Assembly: GCA_947448415.1 (NCBI GenBank)
Contig: CANFMT010000013.1
Coordinates: 1 to 64,000, forward strand
DNA: 64,000 nucleotides
Origin: Burkholderiaceae bacterium
GTDB lineage: Bacteria; Pseudomonadota; Gammaproteobacteria; Burkholderiales; Burkholderiaceae
Direction: 5' to 3'
In this document: positions 9,203-16,665 of the stretch, piece by piece
How positions within the stretch are numbered: the stretch's first letter is position 1
Layout: the number at the start of each line of letters is the position of its first letter
Notes under the pieces: model-generated
Told to the model about the DNA's origin: nothing
Databases searched by the model: none
The model's input: only the letters and a program-made list of their open reading frames with translations
Program-made: the position numbers and the translations under genes

Positions 9203-10169
9203 CCCACTTCGAATTACTCTTGGTGGCGGTGGAACGGACTTAGCTTCTTACTATGAAGATCATGAAGGCTTTTTAATTGCAGCCGCTATTGATAAGTATG
9301 TGTACGTCACTGTAATGCGTCCTTTTACCGAGGGGATATACCTGAAGTATTCACAACTAGAGCATGTGGATAAGGTTGAGCAAGTACAGCATCCCATTAT
9401 TCGAGAAGCATTAGGGTTGATGGATTTTCGTACCCCTCAAGTTGAGATCACTACTTTAGCTGATATCCCTGCGGGAACAGGTTTGGGGTCTTCAGGAAGC
9501 TTTACTACGGCATTGCTCAAAGCGCTTTACACCCATCGCAAGCGTCATATTCACCAAGAAGAATTGGCTGAGCTAGCTTGTCATATAGAAATAGATCGAT
9601 TGGGTGAGCCAATTGGCAAGCAAGATCAATATATTGCTGCAGTGGGTGGTTTAACCTGCTTTACTTTTCATAAAGATGGAAAAGTAACTGCAGTGCCTTT
9701 AAAGATCAGCATGCAAACTATGTTTGATTTAGAGGATAACTTACTACTCTTTTTTACTGGATTCTCTAGAAGCGCTAGCGGAATTTTGAAAGATCAAAAA
9801 GTAAAGTCGCAGCAAAATGATGCTGACATGATCGCTAATTTGCATTATGTGAAAGATCTTGGGCTTCGCAGTAAGTTAGCACTTGAAGAGGGTAATACAG
9901 CTTTGTTTGGTGAACTCATGCATGAACACTGGGAGCATAAGAAACGTCGTTCTGGTGGGATGAGTAATCCGCAAATTGACGAGTGGTATGAGTTGGCAAT
10001 GAATAATGGCGCCATTGGCGGTAAGTTGGTAGGTGCTGGCGGCGGTGGCTTTTTAATGTTTATGGCAAAAGACCGCAACCAATTACGCAAAGTGATGACT
10101 GGTGCCGGCCTTGAAGAAGTGCGCTTTAAGTTTGATTTTGAGGGCGCTAAAGTAATGATGTCCTCTTAA
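9186..10169 (+). CDS. hddA: D-glycero-D-manno-heptose 7-phosphate kinase (GHMP family)
   Basis: I place the start at the ATG at 9186, not the track's 9159: the family begins right there (IIARSPLRITLGGGGTDL) and AGGA lies at a good distance upstream. This gives 327 residues and a 17-base overlap with the Gfo/Idh gene. GHMP kinase signatures are present: the ATP loop GLGSSGS near residue 97 and the C-terminal GAGGGGF. HddA phosphorylates D-glycero-D-manno-heptose 7-phosphate at C1 with ATP, the second step to GDP-heptose. Assignment is strengthened by the isomerase, phosphatase and nucleotidyltransferase genes that follow. Related GHMP kinases act on fucose. Confidence 0.82.
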   Translation: MIIARSPLRITLGGGGTDLASYYEDHEGFLIAAAIDKYVYVTVMRPFTEGIYLKYSQLEHVDKVEQVQHPIIREALGLMDFRTPQVEITTLADIPAGTGLGSSGSFTTALLKALYTHRKRHIHQEELAELACHIEIDRLGEPIGKQDQYIAAVGGLTCFTFHKDGKVTAVPLKISMQTMFDLEDNLLLFFTGFSRSASGILKDQKVKSQQNDADMIANLHYVKDLGLRSKLALEEGNTALFGELMHEHWEHKKRRSGGMSNPQIDEWYELAMNNGAIGGKLVGAGGGGFLMFMAKDRNQLRKVMTGAGLEEVRFKFDFEGAKVMMSS

Positions 10170-10882
10170 TGCTGCCAGTTGCAATTCTGGCTGGCGGCTT
10201 AGCTACTCGCTTACGGCCTATCACTCAAACAATCCCTAAGACCTTAATTGAGGTAGCGGGTAAGCCTTTTGTTGCGCATCAACTGAAATATCTTCGACAA
10301 CAGGGTGTTACTTCCGTGACTCTTTGCATTGGATACCTGGGTGAGATGATTCAGGAATTTGTGGGCGATGGATCTCATTGGGGTCTCAAAGTGAGTTATT
10401 CCCCGGATGGACCAGTTTTGCTTGGAACTGGAGGGGCGCTAAAGCAGGCTCTCCCCACGCTTGGAGATAGATTCTTTGTTTTGTATGGAGATTCCTATTT
10501 GCCCATAAATTATGCAAATGTTCAAAAGGCCTTTATTGACAGCAATCAATTGGGCCTTATGACAGTATTAAAAAATAAAAATCAGTGGGATCGAAGTAAT
10601 GTCACGTTTGAGCTCGGAAAATTGATTGAATACAACAAAGAAGTCATTAATCCGGGTATGCATTACATAGATTATGGGCTGGGGGCATTGCAGGCAACCG
10701 TCCTAAGCCACTATCCCGAAGGTGAACCCTTTGATCTTTCTAAAGTTTATAATGAGCTTTCTAGGCAGCAGCAGCTTTCTGGGTATGAAGTTTTTGATCG
10801 TTTTTATGAAATTGGCTCTATTCAGGGAATTGCTGATACCCAAACCTATTTATTGCAACAAACAGCTAAGGACAGTTTATGA
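10169..10882 (+). CDS. hddC: Heptose 1-phosphate nucleotidyltransferase
   Basis: A 237-residue sugar nucleotidyltransferase with the signature GGLATRLRP..PK at the N-terminus and YGDS near residue 109, which carries the metal-binding Asp. The family couples a sugar 1-phosphate to a nucleotide; in heptose clusters HddC makes GDP-D-glycero-alpha-D-manno-heptose. The start is a TAATG overlap with hddA. The nucleotide (GDP or other) is inferred from cluster content rather than from a diagnostic residue. Confidence 0.78.
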   Translation: MLPVAILAGGLATRLRPITQTIPKTLIEVAGKPFVAHQLKYLRQQGVTSVTLCIGYLGEMIQEFVGDGSHWGLKVSYSPDGPVLLGTGGALKQALPTLGDRFFVLYGDSYLPINYANVQKAFIDSNQLGLMTVLKNKNQWDRSNVTFELGKLIEYNKEVINPGMHYIDYGLGALQATVLSHYPEGEPFDLSKVYNELSRQQQLSGYEVFDRFYEIGSIQGIADTQTYLLQQTAKDSL

Positions 10883-11478
10883 GTTACGCACAACAACACC
10901 TAAATGAATCAATTGAAATCATCCAAAACATAGATGTTGCTGCAATTGAAAAAATGGCAGATTTACTGTCACAAGTCAAATCTGATGGTGGACGAATTTT
11001 CTTCTTGGGTGTTGGTGGAAGCGCCGGTAATTGCTCCCATGCTGTTAATGATTTTCGTAAAATTGTTGGGATTGAATCTTACGCCCCTACCGATAATGTC
11101 TCAGAGTTAACTGCGCGAACCAATGATGAAGGTTGGGCCTCAATTTTTGTTGAGTGGCTCAAAGTAAGTAAGCTGACAGCAAAAGATATGCTTTTTATCT
11201 TTTCAGTTGGCGGTGGAAATTTAGAAAAAAATATTAGTCCGAACTTAGTTGAGGCTTTAAAGTTTGCAAAAACTATAGGAGCCAAAGTTGTTGGTGTCGT
11301 CGGACGTGACGGCGGCTATACGGCTCAAGTTGCTGATGCCTGCGTCATTGTGCCAACAGTCAATTCAGATAATATTACCCCACACTCTGAGGCTTTCCAG
11401 GGTGTGGTTTGGCATCTTTTAGTTTCGCACCCGAAATTAAAGGCGAACCAAACCAAATGGGAGTCAACCGTTAAGTAG
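10879..11478 (+). CDS. gmhA: SIS-domain phosphoheptose isomerase (GmhA-like)
   Basis: A 199-residue protein, close to the usual GmhA length, with the sugar-phosphate loop GVGGSAGN near residue 42 and a second Ser-rich loop FSVGGGN. GmhA converts sedoheptulose 7-phosphate to D-glycero-D-manno-heptose 7-phosphate, the first step of the pathway. The His after the loop is kept (CSHAVNDF), but the position of the E. coli catalytic Glu appears to hold Asp, and the C-terminal QGVVWHLLVSH spaces its Gln and His residues differently. It is therefore a divergent GmhA branch. Start overlaps hddC (ATGA). Confidence 0.72.
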   Translation: MSYAQQHLNESIEIIQNIDVAAIEKMADLLSQVKSDGGRIFFLGVGGSAGNCSHAVNDFRKIVGIESYAPTDNVSELTARTNDEGWASIFVEWLKVSKLTAKDMLFIFSVGGGNLEKNISPNLVEALKFAKTIGAKVVGVVGRDGGYTAQVADACVIVPTVNSDNITPHSEAFQGVVWHLLVSHPKLKANQTKWESTVK

Positions 11479-12023
11479 TGCGGTTAGATACCTTTATGAG
11501 GCGAGCGGTTTTTTTGGATCGGGATGGCGTTATCAATCGGGCAATTGTCCGTGATGGGATGCCTTTCCCACCTGCCAACCTAGATGAACTAGAGATCTTG
11601 CCGGGAGTGCCTGAAGCCCTTCAAAAACTTCATGATGGCAATTATTTATTGATAGTGGTGACCAATCAGCCTGATGTGGCTCGCGGTACAGCCAAAAAAG
11701 AGCATGTTGAACAAATGAATGCTCATTTGTTCAACATGCTGTCTTTGGATGATATTAAAACTTGTTATCACGATAGTGGAGATGGGTGTCTGTGCCGCAA
11801 GCCTTTACCAGGCGCCTTAATTGAGGCAGCTAAAGAGCATCATATTGATTTGTCGAAGAGTTTTATGGTGGGTGATCGCTGGCGAGACATAGAGGCTGGC
11901 CAAAGTGCGGGTTGTAAGACATTTTTTATTAATTATCGCTATGCCGAGAAGCAGCCCGAGACGCCTGATTTTATTGTCTCATCACTGCTAGAGGCGCAAC
12001 AAATTATTACTGGAGAGTTTTAA
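11478..12023 (+). CDS. gmhB: D-glycero-D-manno-heptose 1,7-bisphosphate 7-phosphatase
   Basis: A 181-residue HAD phosphatase. The nucleophile motif DRDGVINR is near residue 14, the zinc-loop ligands Cys/His/Cys/Cys appear in CYHDSGDGCLC, and GDRWRDIEAG is the late Asp motif. The zinc loop is shorter than I recall for the E. coli enzyme, which may relate to anomer preference (inference). It removes the 7-phosphate, leaving heptose 1-phosphate for HddC. The start is GTG overlapping the gmhA stop (TAGTG); an ATG six codons later is an alternative. The gene contains an 18-bp perfect inverted repeat, listed separately. Confidence 0.82.
   Translation: MRLDTFMRRAVFLDRDGVINRAIVRDGMPFPPANLDELEILPGVPEALQKLHDGNYLLIVVTNQPDVARGTAKKEHVEQMNAHLFNMLSLDDIKTCYHDSGDGCLCRKPLPGALIEAAKEHHIDLSKSFMVGDRWRDIEAGQSAGCKTFFINYRYAEKQPETPDFIVSSLLEAQQIITGEF
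11701..11740 (+). repeat. 18-bp perfect inverted repeat inside gmhB
   Basis: AGCATGTTGAACAAATGA at 11701-11718 and its exact reverse complement at 11723-11740, separated by ATGC. The arms encode about residues 75-88 (HVEQMNAHLFNML) in frame. No T run follows, so it is not a conventional terminator. Confidence 0.9.
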
Positions 12024-12740
12024 ATGAAAAAAGTAGAAGATTTAAAAGTGAAGATTTTTGCCGACGGCGCAGATAAGGATGGCATGTTGGAAATGCATGC
12101 AAAACCTTTCGTAAAGGGCTTGACTACCAATCCAACGCTCATGAAAAAAGCGGGCATTACCGATTACCGTGCTTTTTGTAAAGATATTCTGACATCTATT
12201 AAAGATAAGCCATTGTCCTTTGAAGTTTTCTCTGATGATTTCGCTGAAATGGAACGACAGGCTATGGAGATTGCTAGCTGGGGTGAGAATGTTTATGTCA
12301 AGATTCCCGTCACGAATACCAAACAAGAAACTTGCTATTCCTTGGTTAAAAAATTGGCCGAACAAAAAGTCAAGCTTAATGTGACTGCACTGATGACGCT
12401 TGACCAAGTGCGTGATGTGGTTGCCTCTTTGAATCCCAATATACCTAGCTATGTTTCAGTATTTGCGGGTCGTGTAGCGGATACCGGGGTAGATCCTGTG
12501 CCCGTCATGGCTAAGGCTGTTGAGATGTTGAAAGCAGCCCCTGCAGCAGAGCTAATTTGGGCAAGCCCACGAGAATTACTCAATATTTTCCAGGCTGACG
12601 AAATTGGATGTCAGGTAATTACTGTTACAAACGATATTCTGAAAAAGTTATCTTTGGTGGGTTATGACTTAGATGAGTACTCCCTAGATACGGTGAAGAT
12701 GTTTTATAGGGATGCTGTAGAGGCGGGATTTAAGCTTTAA
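12024..12740 (+). CDS. Transaldolase, short (TalC/FSA-like) type
   Basis: A 238-residue TIM-barrel aldolase. The N-terminal ADGADKDGM and GLTTNPTLM match the transaldolase opening, the Schiff-base lysine is Lys93 in YVKIPVTN, and LNVTALMT and FAGRVADTG are further family motifs. Transaldolase exchanges a dihydroxyacetone unit between fructose 6-phosphate and erythrose 4-phosphate, giving sedoheptulose 7-phosphate. The gene abuts gmhB directly, so it probably feeds the heptose pathway rather than serving only central metabolism (inference). Some short members are fructose-6-phosphate aldolases, and sequence alone does not exclude that. Confidence 0.8.
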   Translation: MKKVEDLKVKIFADGADKDGMLEMHAKPFVKGLTTNPTLMKKAGITDYRAFCKDILTSIKDKPLSFEVFSDDFAEMERQAMEIASWGENVYVKIPVTNTKQETCYSLVKKLAEQKVKLNVTALMTLDQVRDVVASLNPNIPSYVSVFAGRVADTGVDPVPVMAKAVEMLKAAPAAELIWASPRELLNIFQADEIGCQVITVTNDILKKLSLVGYDLDEYSLDTVKMFYRDAVEAGFKL

Positions 12741-12782
12741 TTTTTTGCCGCGGTTATAAGACATAATCTTAAATAAACTTTA

Positions 12783-13541
12783 GTGGCTAATCCTATCATC
12801 ACAGTTGTTGTGCCCTCTTTAAATCAGGGACGCTATCTAAATGAAGCATTGGAGTCTATTTTTCAGCAGGATGTTTCTGCTGAGGTTTTTGTAATGGATG
12901 GCGGCTCAACCGATCAATCACTTGAAGTCATTAAAAAATGGGAATCAAGGTTGGCCGGCTGGAGGAGTTGTAGAGATGCTGGGCAAGCTGCTGCCATTAA
13001 TGAGGGCATAGCTCTTGGGGTTGCGCCATATGTATGCTGGCTAAATAGTGACGATCGTTTTTTGCCTGGTGGATTGCTAAAACTTTACCAAGAGCTTGAA
13101 AGGTTTCCTTTAGCTCCTGCAGCGTACGGTAACGCTTGGAATCAAACTTCGTTTGATTCCAAATTAACCCCGGTCTGGGTTGAATCATTCAGCGTATCAA
13201 AATTGGCAAGACGATGCATTATTTCTCAGCCCGCAACTTTAATGAGAAGGACGGCCTGGAATAAGGTGGGCGGTCTCGATGAGCGGCTTCACATGGCCAT
13301 GGATTACGATTTATGGTGGCGACTTTTTAAAGAGATTGCTCCCTTATCTTTTGTGGATGATTACATCGCCGTTAATATTATTCACTTGGATACAAAGACA
13401 AATATGCATCGTCGCCTCCATTATCAAGAGGCAATGAGTGTTGTTAGGAGGCATTATGGATTTCTTCCGCTAAAGTGGTGGATGTATATGCTTTATTCGG
13501 TATTCTACAAGTCTTTAGTGAATAAATTAAAGCGTTTATAA
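12783..13541 (+). CDS. Family 2 glycosyltransferase
   Basis: A 252-residue GT-A enzyme starting at GTG: ITVVVPSLNQG at the N-terminus, MDGGSTDQS, and NSDD near residue 82 as the metal-binding motif. It resembles the C-terminal domain of the first gene in the window. The C-terminus is basic and aromatic, suggesting membrane association. It lies 42 bases after the transaldolase and just ahead of a GT-B enzyme, so it probably adds a residue, perhaps the heptose, to the growing glycan (inference). A 12-bp perfect inverted repeat lies within the gene. Confidence 0.8.
   Translation: MANPIITVVVPSLNQGRYLNEALESIFQQDVSAEVFVMDGGSTDQSLEVIKKWESRLAGWRSCRDAGQAAAINEGIALGVAPYVCWLNSDDRFLPGGLLKLYQELERFPLAPAAYGNAWNQTSFDSKLTPVWVESFSVSKLARRCIISQPATLMRRTAWNKVGGLDERLHMAMDYDLWWRLFKEIAPLSFVDDYIAVNIIHLDTKTNMHRRLHYQEAMSVVRRHYGFLPLKWWMYMLYSVFYKSLVNKLKRL
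13136..13162 (+). repeat. 12-bp perfect inverted repeat inside a glycosyltransferase gene
   Basis: TTGGAATCAAAC at 13136-13147 and its exact reverse complement at 13151-13162, separated by TTC. It is in frame and encodes part of WNQTSFDSK. There is no following T run. Confidence 0.85.
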
Positions 13542-13543
13542 AA

Positions 13544-14665
13544 ATGAAAGTTCTCCATTTTTATAAAACTTATTACCCCCTCTCATATGGCGGGGTGGAA
13601 CAGGTTATATATCAACTGGCATCCGGTTCAGCTTTATGTGGAGTGGAGCCAACGGTTCTTACACTAAGTCCCCATAAAGTTAGTAGAGTTACACAAGTTA
13701 ATGGCCACAGCGTACATCGGTGCCGTAGTATTTTTCAAATCGCATCTACAGACTTTTCTTTAAGTGCATTTTATCGATTTAATGAGTTGGCTAGAAATGC
13801 AGACATTATTCACTATCATTTCCCGTGGCCTTTCATGGATCTAGTTCATTTAACAGCCAAAGTAAAAAAGCCATCCGTAGTGACATATCACTCGGATATC
13901 GTAAAGCAAAAAAATCTGTTAAAGCTCTATAGACCGATTAAAAATAAGTTCTTGGAAAGTGTCGACGCAATTGTTGCAACCTCGCCTAATTATCGAGTCA
14001 CAAGCGATCTCTTGCAACGCCATCAAAAAAAGGTTGAGGTCATTCCCATCGGGCTCGATAGGGGGCTCTATCCCCCAAAAAATGCTGATAGACGTCAGTA
14101 TTGGGAAAATGTATTAGGTAAAAAATTTTTCTTATTCATGGGTGTTCTTCGCTACTACAAGGGTTTAAATATCTTGTTAGATAGCTTGGCCTTAGGAGAT
14201 TTACCTACAGTCATTATTGGCGCTGGCCCTATCGAATATGAATTAAAGGTTAAGGCCGAATCCCTGGGTTTGAAAAATATCACTTTTTTAGGCCAGGTGT
14301 CTGAAGAAGATAAGGTTGCAATTCTAGACTTATCCTACGCAGTAGTGTTTCCATCTCATTTACGCTCAGAAGCATTTGGAATTTCATTATTGGAGGGCGC
14401 TATGTTTGGAAAGCCTATGATTTCCAGTGAAATTGGGACAGGAACCTCCTTTATTAATAGCGATCAGCAGACTGGCATTGTTGTTCCACCATCATCCCCT
14501 AAAGATTTAAATATAGCGATGACTTATTTGTGGGACAACCCAAAGGTTGCAGCAAGGATGGGGCTTAAAGCGATCGAGCGCTATGAGGCATTATTTACTG
14601 CAGACAAAATGTGTCAAGCTTATGCAGCTCTTTATCAGCGCTTAATAGATGAAAAATCGAAGTAA
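13544..14665 (+). CDS. Family 4 glycosyltransferase (GT-B fold)
   Basis: A 373-residue protein with the N-terminal acceptor-domain motif YGGVEQVIYQLA and the C-terminal donor-domain motifs FMGVLRYYKG (near residue 203) and the E-x7-E in EAFGISLLE (near residue 284). It is a retaining transferase using a nucleotide sugar. It starts 2 bases after the preceding glycosyltransferase stop, so they are co-transcribed. It ends the plus-strand polysaccharide block, facing a minus-strand operon. Confidence 0.85.
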   Translation: MKVLHFYKTYYPLSYGGVEQVIYQLASGSALCGVEPTVLTLSPHKVSRVTQVNGHSVHRCRSIFQIASTDFSLSAFYRFNELARNADIIHYHFPWPFMDLVHLTAKVKKPSVVTYHSDIVKQKNLLKLYRPIKNKFLESVDAIVATSPNYRVTSDLLQRHQKKVEVIPIGLDRGLYPPKNADRRQYWENVLGKKFFLFMGVLRYYKGLNILLDSLALGDLPTVIIGAGPIEYELKVKAESLGLKNITFLGQVSEEDKVAILDLSYAVVFPSHLRSEAFGISLLEGAMFGKPMISSEIGTGTSFINSDQQTGIVVPPSSPKDLNIAMTYLWDNPKVAARMGLKAIERYEALFTADKMCQAYAALYQRLIDEKSK

Positions 14666-14700
14666 TTAATGCATCTTAGCGATTATTGTTTATGAGTCGA

Positions 14701-14739
14701 ATAACCCTTAATCCACTCTAGTGCTGACTTAAGGATTAT
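14701..14739. terminator. Candidate bidirectional terminator between convergent genes
   Basis: ATAACCCTTAA at 14701-14711 pairs with TTAAGGATTAT at 14729-14739 with one mismatch and a 17-base loop, followed by a T-rich tract on the plus strand. It overlaps the stop of the minus-strand SDR gene. The long loop makes this a weak call. Confidence 0.35.
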
Positions 14740-15679
14740 TTCTATTTTTCACAATATCATTTTGTATTGTATTTAAGAGATCTGAAATTCCTTCTATCAA
14801 ATTAGTTCTATTTTGCAGATCAATTTTTTTCCTGAGTGCAGACCTAAATTGAACGGCTCTCTGATATTGAGAGCCCTTAATGTCGGCTTGAGTAACAATT
14901 CTTAAGTTGCGTTTACAGATCCTCTTCAAAATTGCAATGATCTCCGCCACTGATGTTGAAACTCCAGAGGCAATTATTTTAATTGCTATGCCTTGAGTCT
15001 TCTCTGAGTGTTTAGCTGCATCAATCATTTGAATGGCAGCATCTTTAGGGGTAATATAGTCACGCATAGTCTCAAGTGGTACATAAATATGTATTACTTG
15101 ATTTGTTAGAAGATTGCGGATCATCTCTGCTATTAGGCCTTGCTGTTTACCATCCTTGGATTTAAGTCCATAGAGTGTTGTTATCCGACACGTAACTACG
15201 ATTGCGCCCTGACCATTTTGATTTAGCTTGTTTAGTACAGCTTCTTGTAGCAGCTTAGTTTCGCCATAGACGTTTATAGGGGCTGTTTGCATGGATTCTG
15301 TGATTACGCCTTCTTGTATACCGGCATAAATAGCACCCGCTGAGCTTGCAAAAATAAATTTTCCAGCGTGAAGAATAAGTTTATCGTCGTTTAGTAGGCT
15401 TGATATTAAGGTTTCAAGAAGCTCAGTTTCCGCTTTTAAATCTTCCCTGTTGCTATGCATTGTTCCGGTGCCTGCAGCCCAATAGATGATCCACCCATCT
15501 TTTCCCGCCTCTTTTGAGAGCTGACTTACTGCTTGCTTGAGTTGCTCACAAGCCTCACTTGGATTATTCCAATTTAATTTAGCAGGTAGTTCAAATAACT
15601 TATCTTCAGCTTGCTTAAGTTCATTTACTAAGGCTTGACCAAGCATGCCACCGCTACCAATAACCCAGACTAATGACAT
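14729..15679 (-). CDS. Extended SDR, NAD-dependent epimerase/reductase
   Basis: A 316-residue protein with GSGGMLG near the N-terminus for NAD(P) binding and a conserved YGETK with catalytic Tyr and Lys near residues 140-144. It resembles RfbD/WcaG-type sugar reductases. It is the third gene of a minus-strand operon, starting 2 bases after the GtrB-like gene. It probably makes or modifies the sugar that the two upstream proteins transfer (inference). Confidence 0.7.
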   Translation of the reverse strand: MSLVWVIGSGGMLGQALVNELKQAEDKLFELPAKLNWNNPSEACEQLKQAVSQLSKEAGKDGWIIYWAAGTGTMHSNREDLKAETELLETLISSLLNDDKLILHAGKFIFASSAGAIYAGIQEGVITESMQTAPINVYGETKLLQEAVLNKLNQNGQGAIVVTCRITTLYGLKSKDGKQQGLIAEMIRNLLTNQVIHIYVPLETMRDYITPKDAAIQMIDAAKHSEKTQGIAIKIIASGVSTSVAEIIAILKRICKRNLRIVTQADIKGSQYQRAVQFRSALRKKIDLQNRTNLIEGISDLLNTIQNDIVKNRNNP

Positions 15680-15681
15680 TG

Positions 15682-16665
15682 CTATTTGGTTGGCCTAGTT
15701 GGTTTTGATGTCGCTACATATAGCGGTTTGCCCATCACAATGCCGGTAGTTAATGCTAGGTATTCAGCAACAACTCCTAGCGATATCATTATCATTCCCG
15801 AAAAGAAGGTAATGACAATGAGTAGTGAAGTCCAGCCTTGAATAGGAGTTGTCTCAATAAATTTAGAATAAAGTGCATAGCCTAGTAGGAAGAGTGCAAG
15901 TACAAAAGATATACCACCCATAATGGTGATAAGCCTTAGGGGCCTAGTTCCGGAAGTGAGGACCATTCTCCAAAAATGATTTACTAGCATGCTTAATGAG
16001 TAGCTTGATGGTCGCGATTCACCCCTGAGTAAAACGGGCGCATAGCCAATTCGGTTGGCCACCCAAAATAAGGCCACATCAAGATAAACCCCATTGCCAC
16101 AATAGGCAGCAATAATTCTGGCAATTTCACCATCAATTAAACGAAAGCTATTAAATGTCCCGGCCTTGTATTGACCCCCTAAAAATTGGAGTGCGATTCT
16201 TTTCGCTAGCCTGCTGCAAAGGTTTCTAAACGCACCGTGTGGCGGCTGGTTCATCGGTTGGGCATACACAATTCGGTAGTGATTATCTAAGGCAATATCG
16301 AGCATAGATCGGATATCGGCAGGATTTTGTTGCCCATCCTCATCCATAGTGACTACCCAATTACCAGCTGCACTAGCCATTCCCGCTAGCGTTGCAGCAT
16401 GTTGACCATAGTTTCGAGAAAGCCAAATTGGTTTTACGAAAGGATATTGTGCGGCTAACACTTCCAGTATTAAATCAGAGCGATCGGGGCCGCAATCATG
16501 AGCTAGCAGAACCTCTTTAATAGCATATGAAACTCCTTTGGGGGTTACGCAATTATCGGTAAAAGCAGAAATCTCCTGCATTAAGCTTGGTAAGCTCTTC
16601 TCCCCTTTATAGACAGGTATCACGACCGATATTGTGATGGCGGAAGGTTGCTTTAACGAAGTCAT
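15682..16665 (-). CDS. GtrB-like bactoprenol glycosyltransferase
   Basis: A 327-residue enzyme: SVVIPVYKGEKS at the N-terminus, DEDGQQNP as the DxD region near residue 111, and two C-terminal membrane helices (about 235-257 and 270-298). The family loads a sugar on undecaprenyl phosphate. Its start overlaps the stop of the GT-C-like gene by 4 bases. This pair plus the SDR forms a compact O-antigen-decoration module, similar in logic to phage and chromosomal gtr operons, though no GtrA flippase is seen. Confidence 0.8.
   Translation of the reverse strand: MTSLKQPSAITISVVIPVYKGEKSLPSLMQEISAFTDNCVTPKGVSYAIKEVLLAHDCGPDRSDLILEVLAAQYPFVKPIWLSRNYGQHAATLAGMASAAGNWVVTMDEDGQQNPADIRSMLDIALDNHYRIVYAQPMNQPPHGAFRNLCSRLAKRIALQFLGGQYKAGTFNSFRLIDGEIARIIAAYCGNGVYLDVALFWVANRIGYAPVLLRGESRPSSYSLSMLVNHFWRMVLTSGTRPLRLITIMGGISFVLALFLLGYALYSKFIETTPIQGWTSLLIVITFFSGMIMISLGVVAEYLALTTGIVMGKPLYVATSKPTRPTK

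Noticed and set aside
12042-12407. 121-codon minus-strand ORF under the transaldolase
   Set aside because: The plus-strand frame has full transaldolase motifs; the antisense translation shows no family signal.
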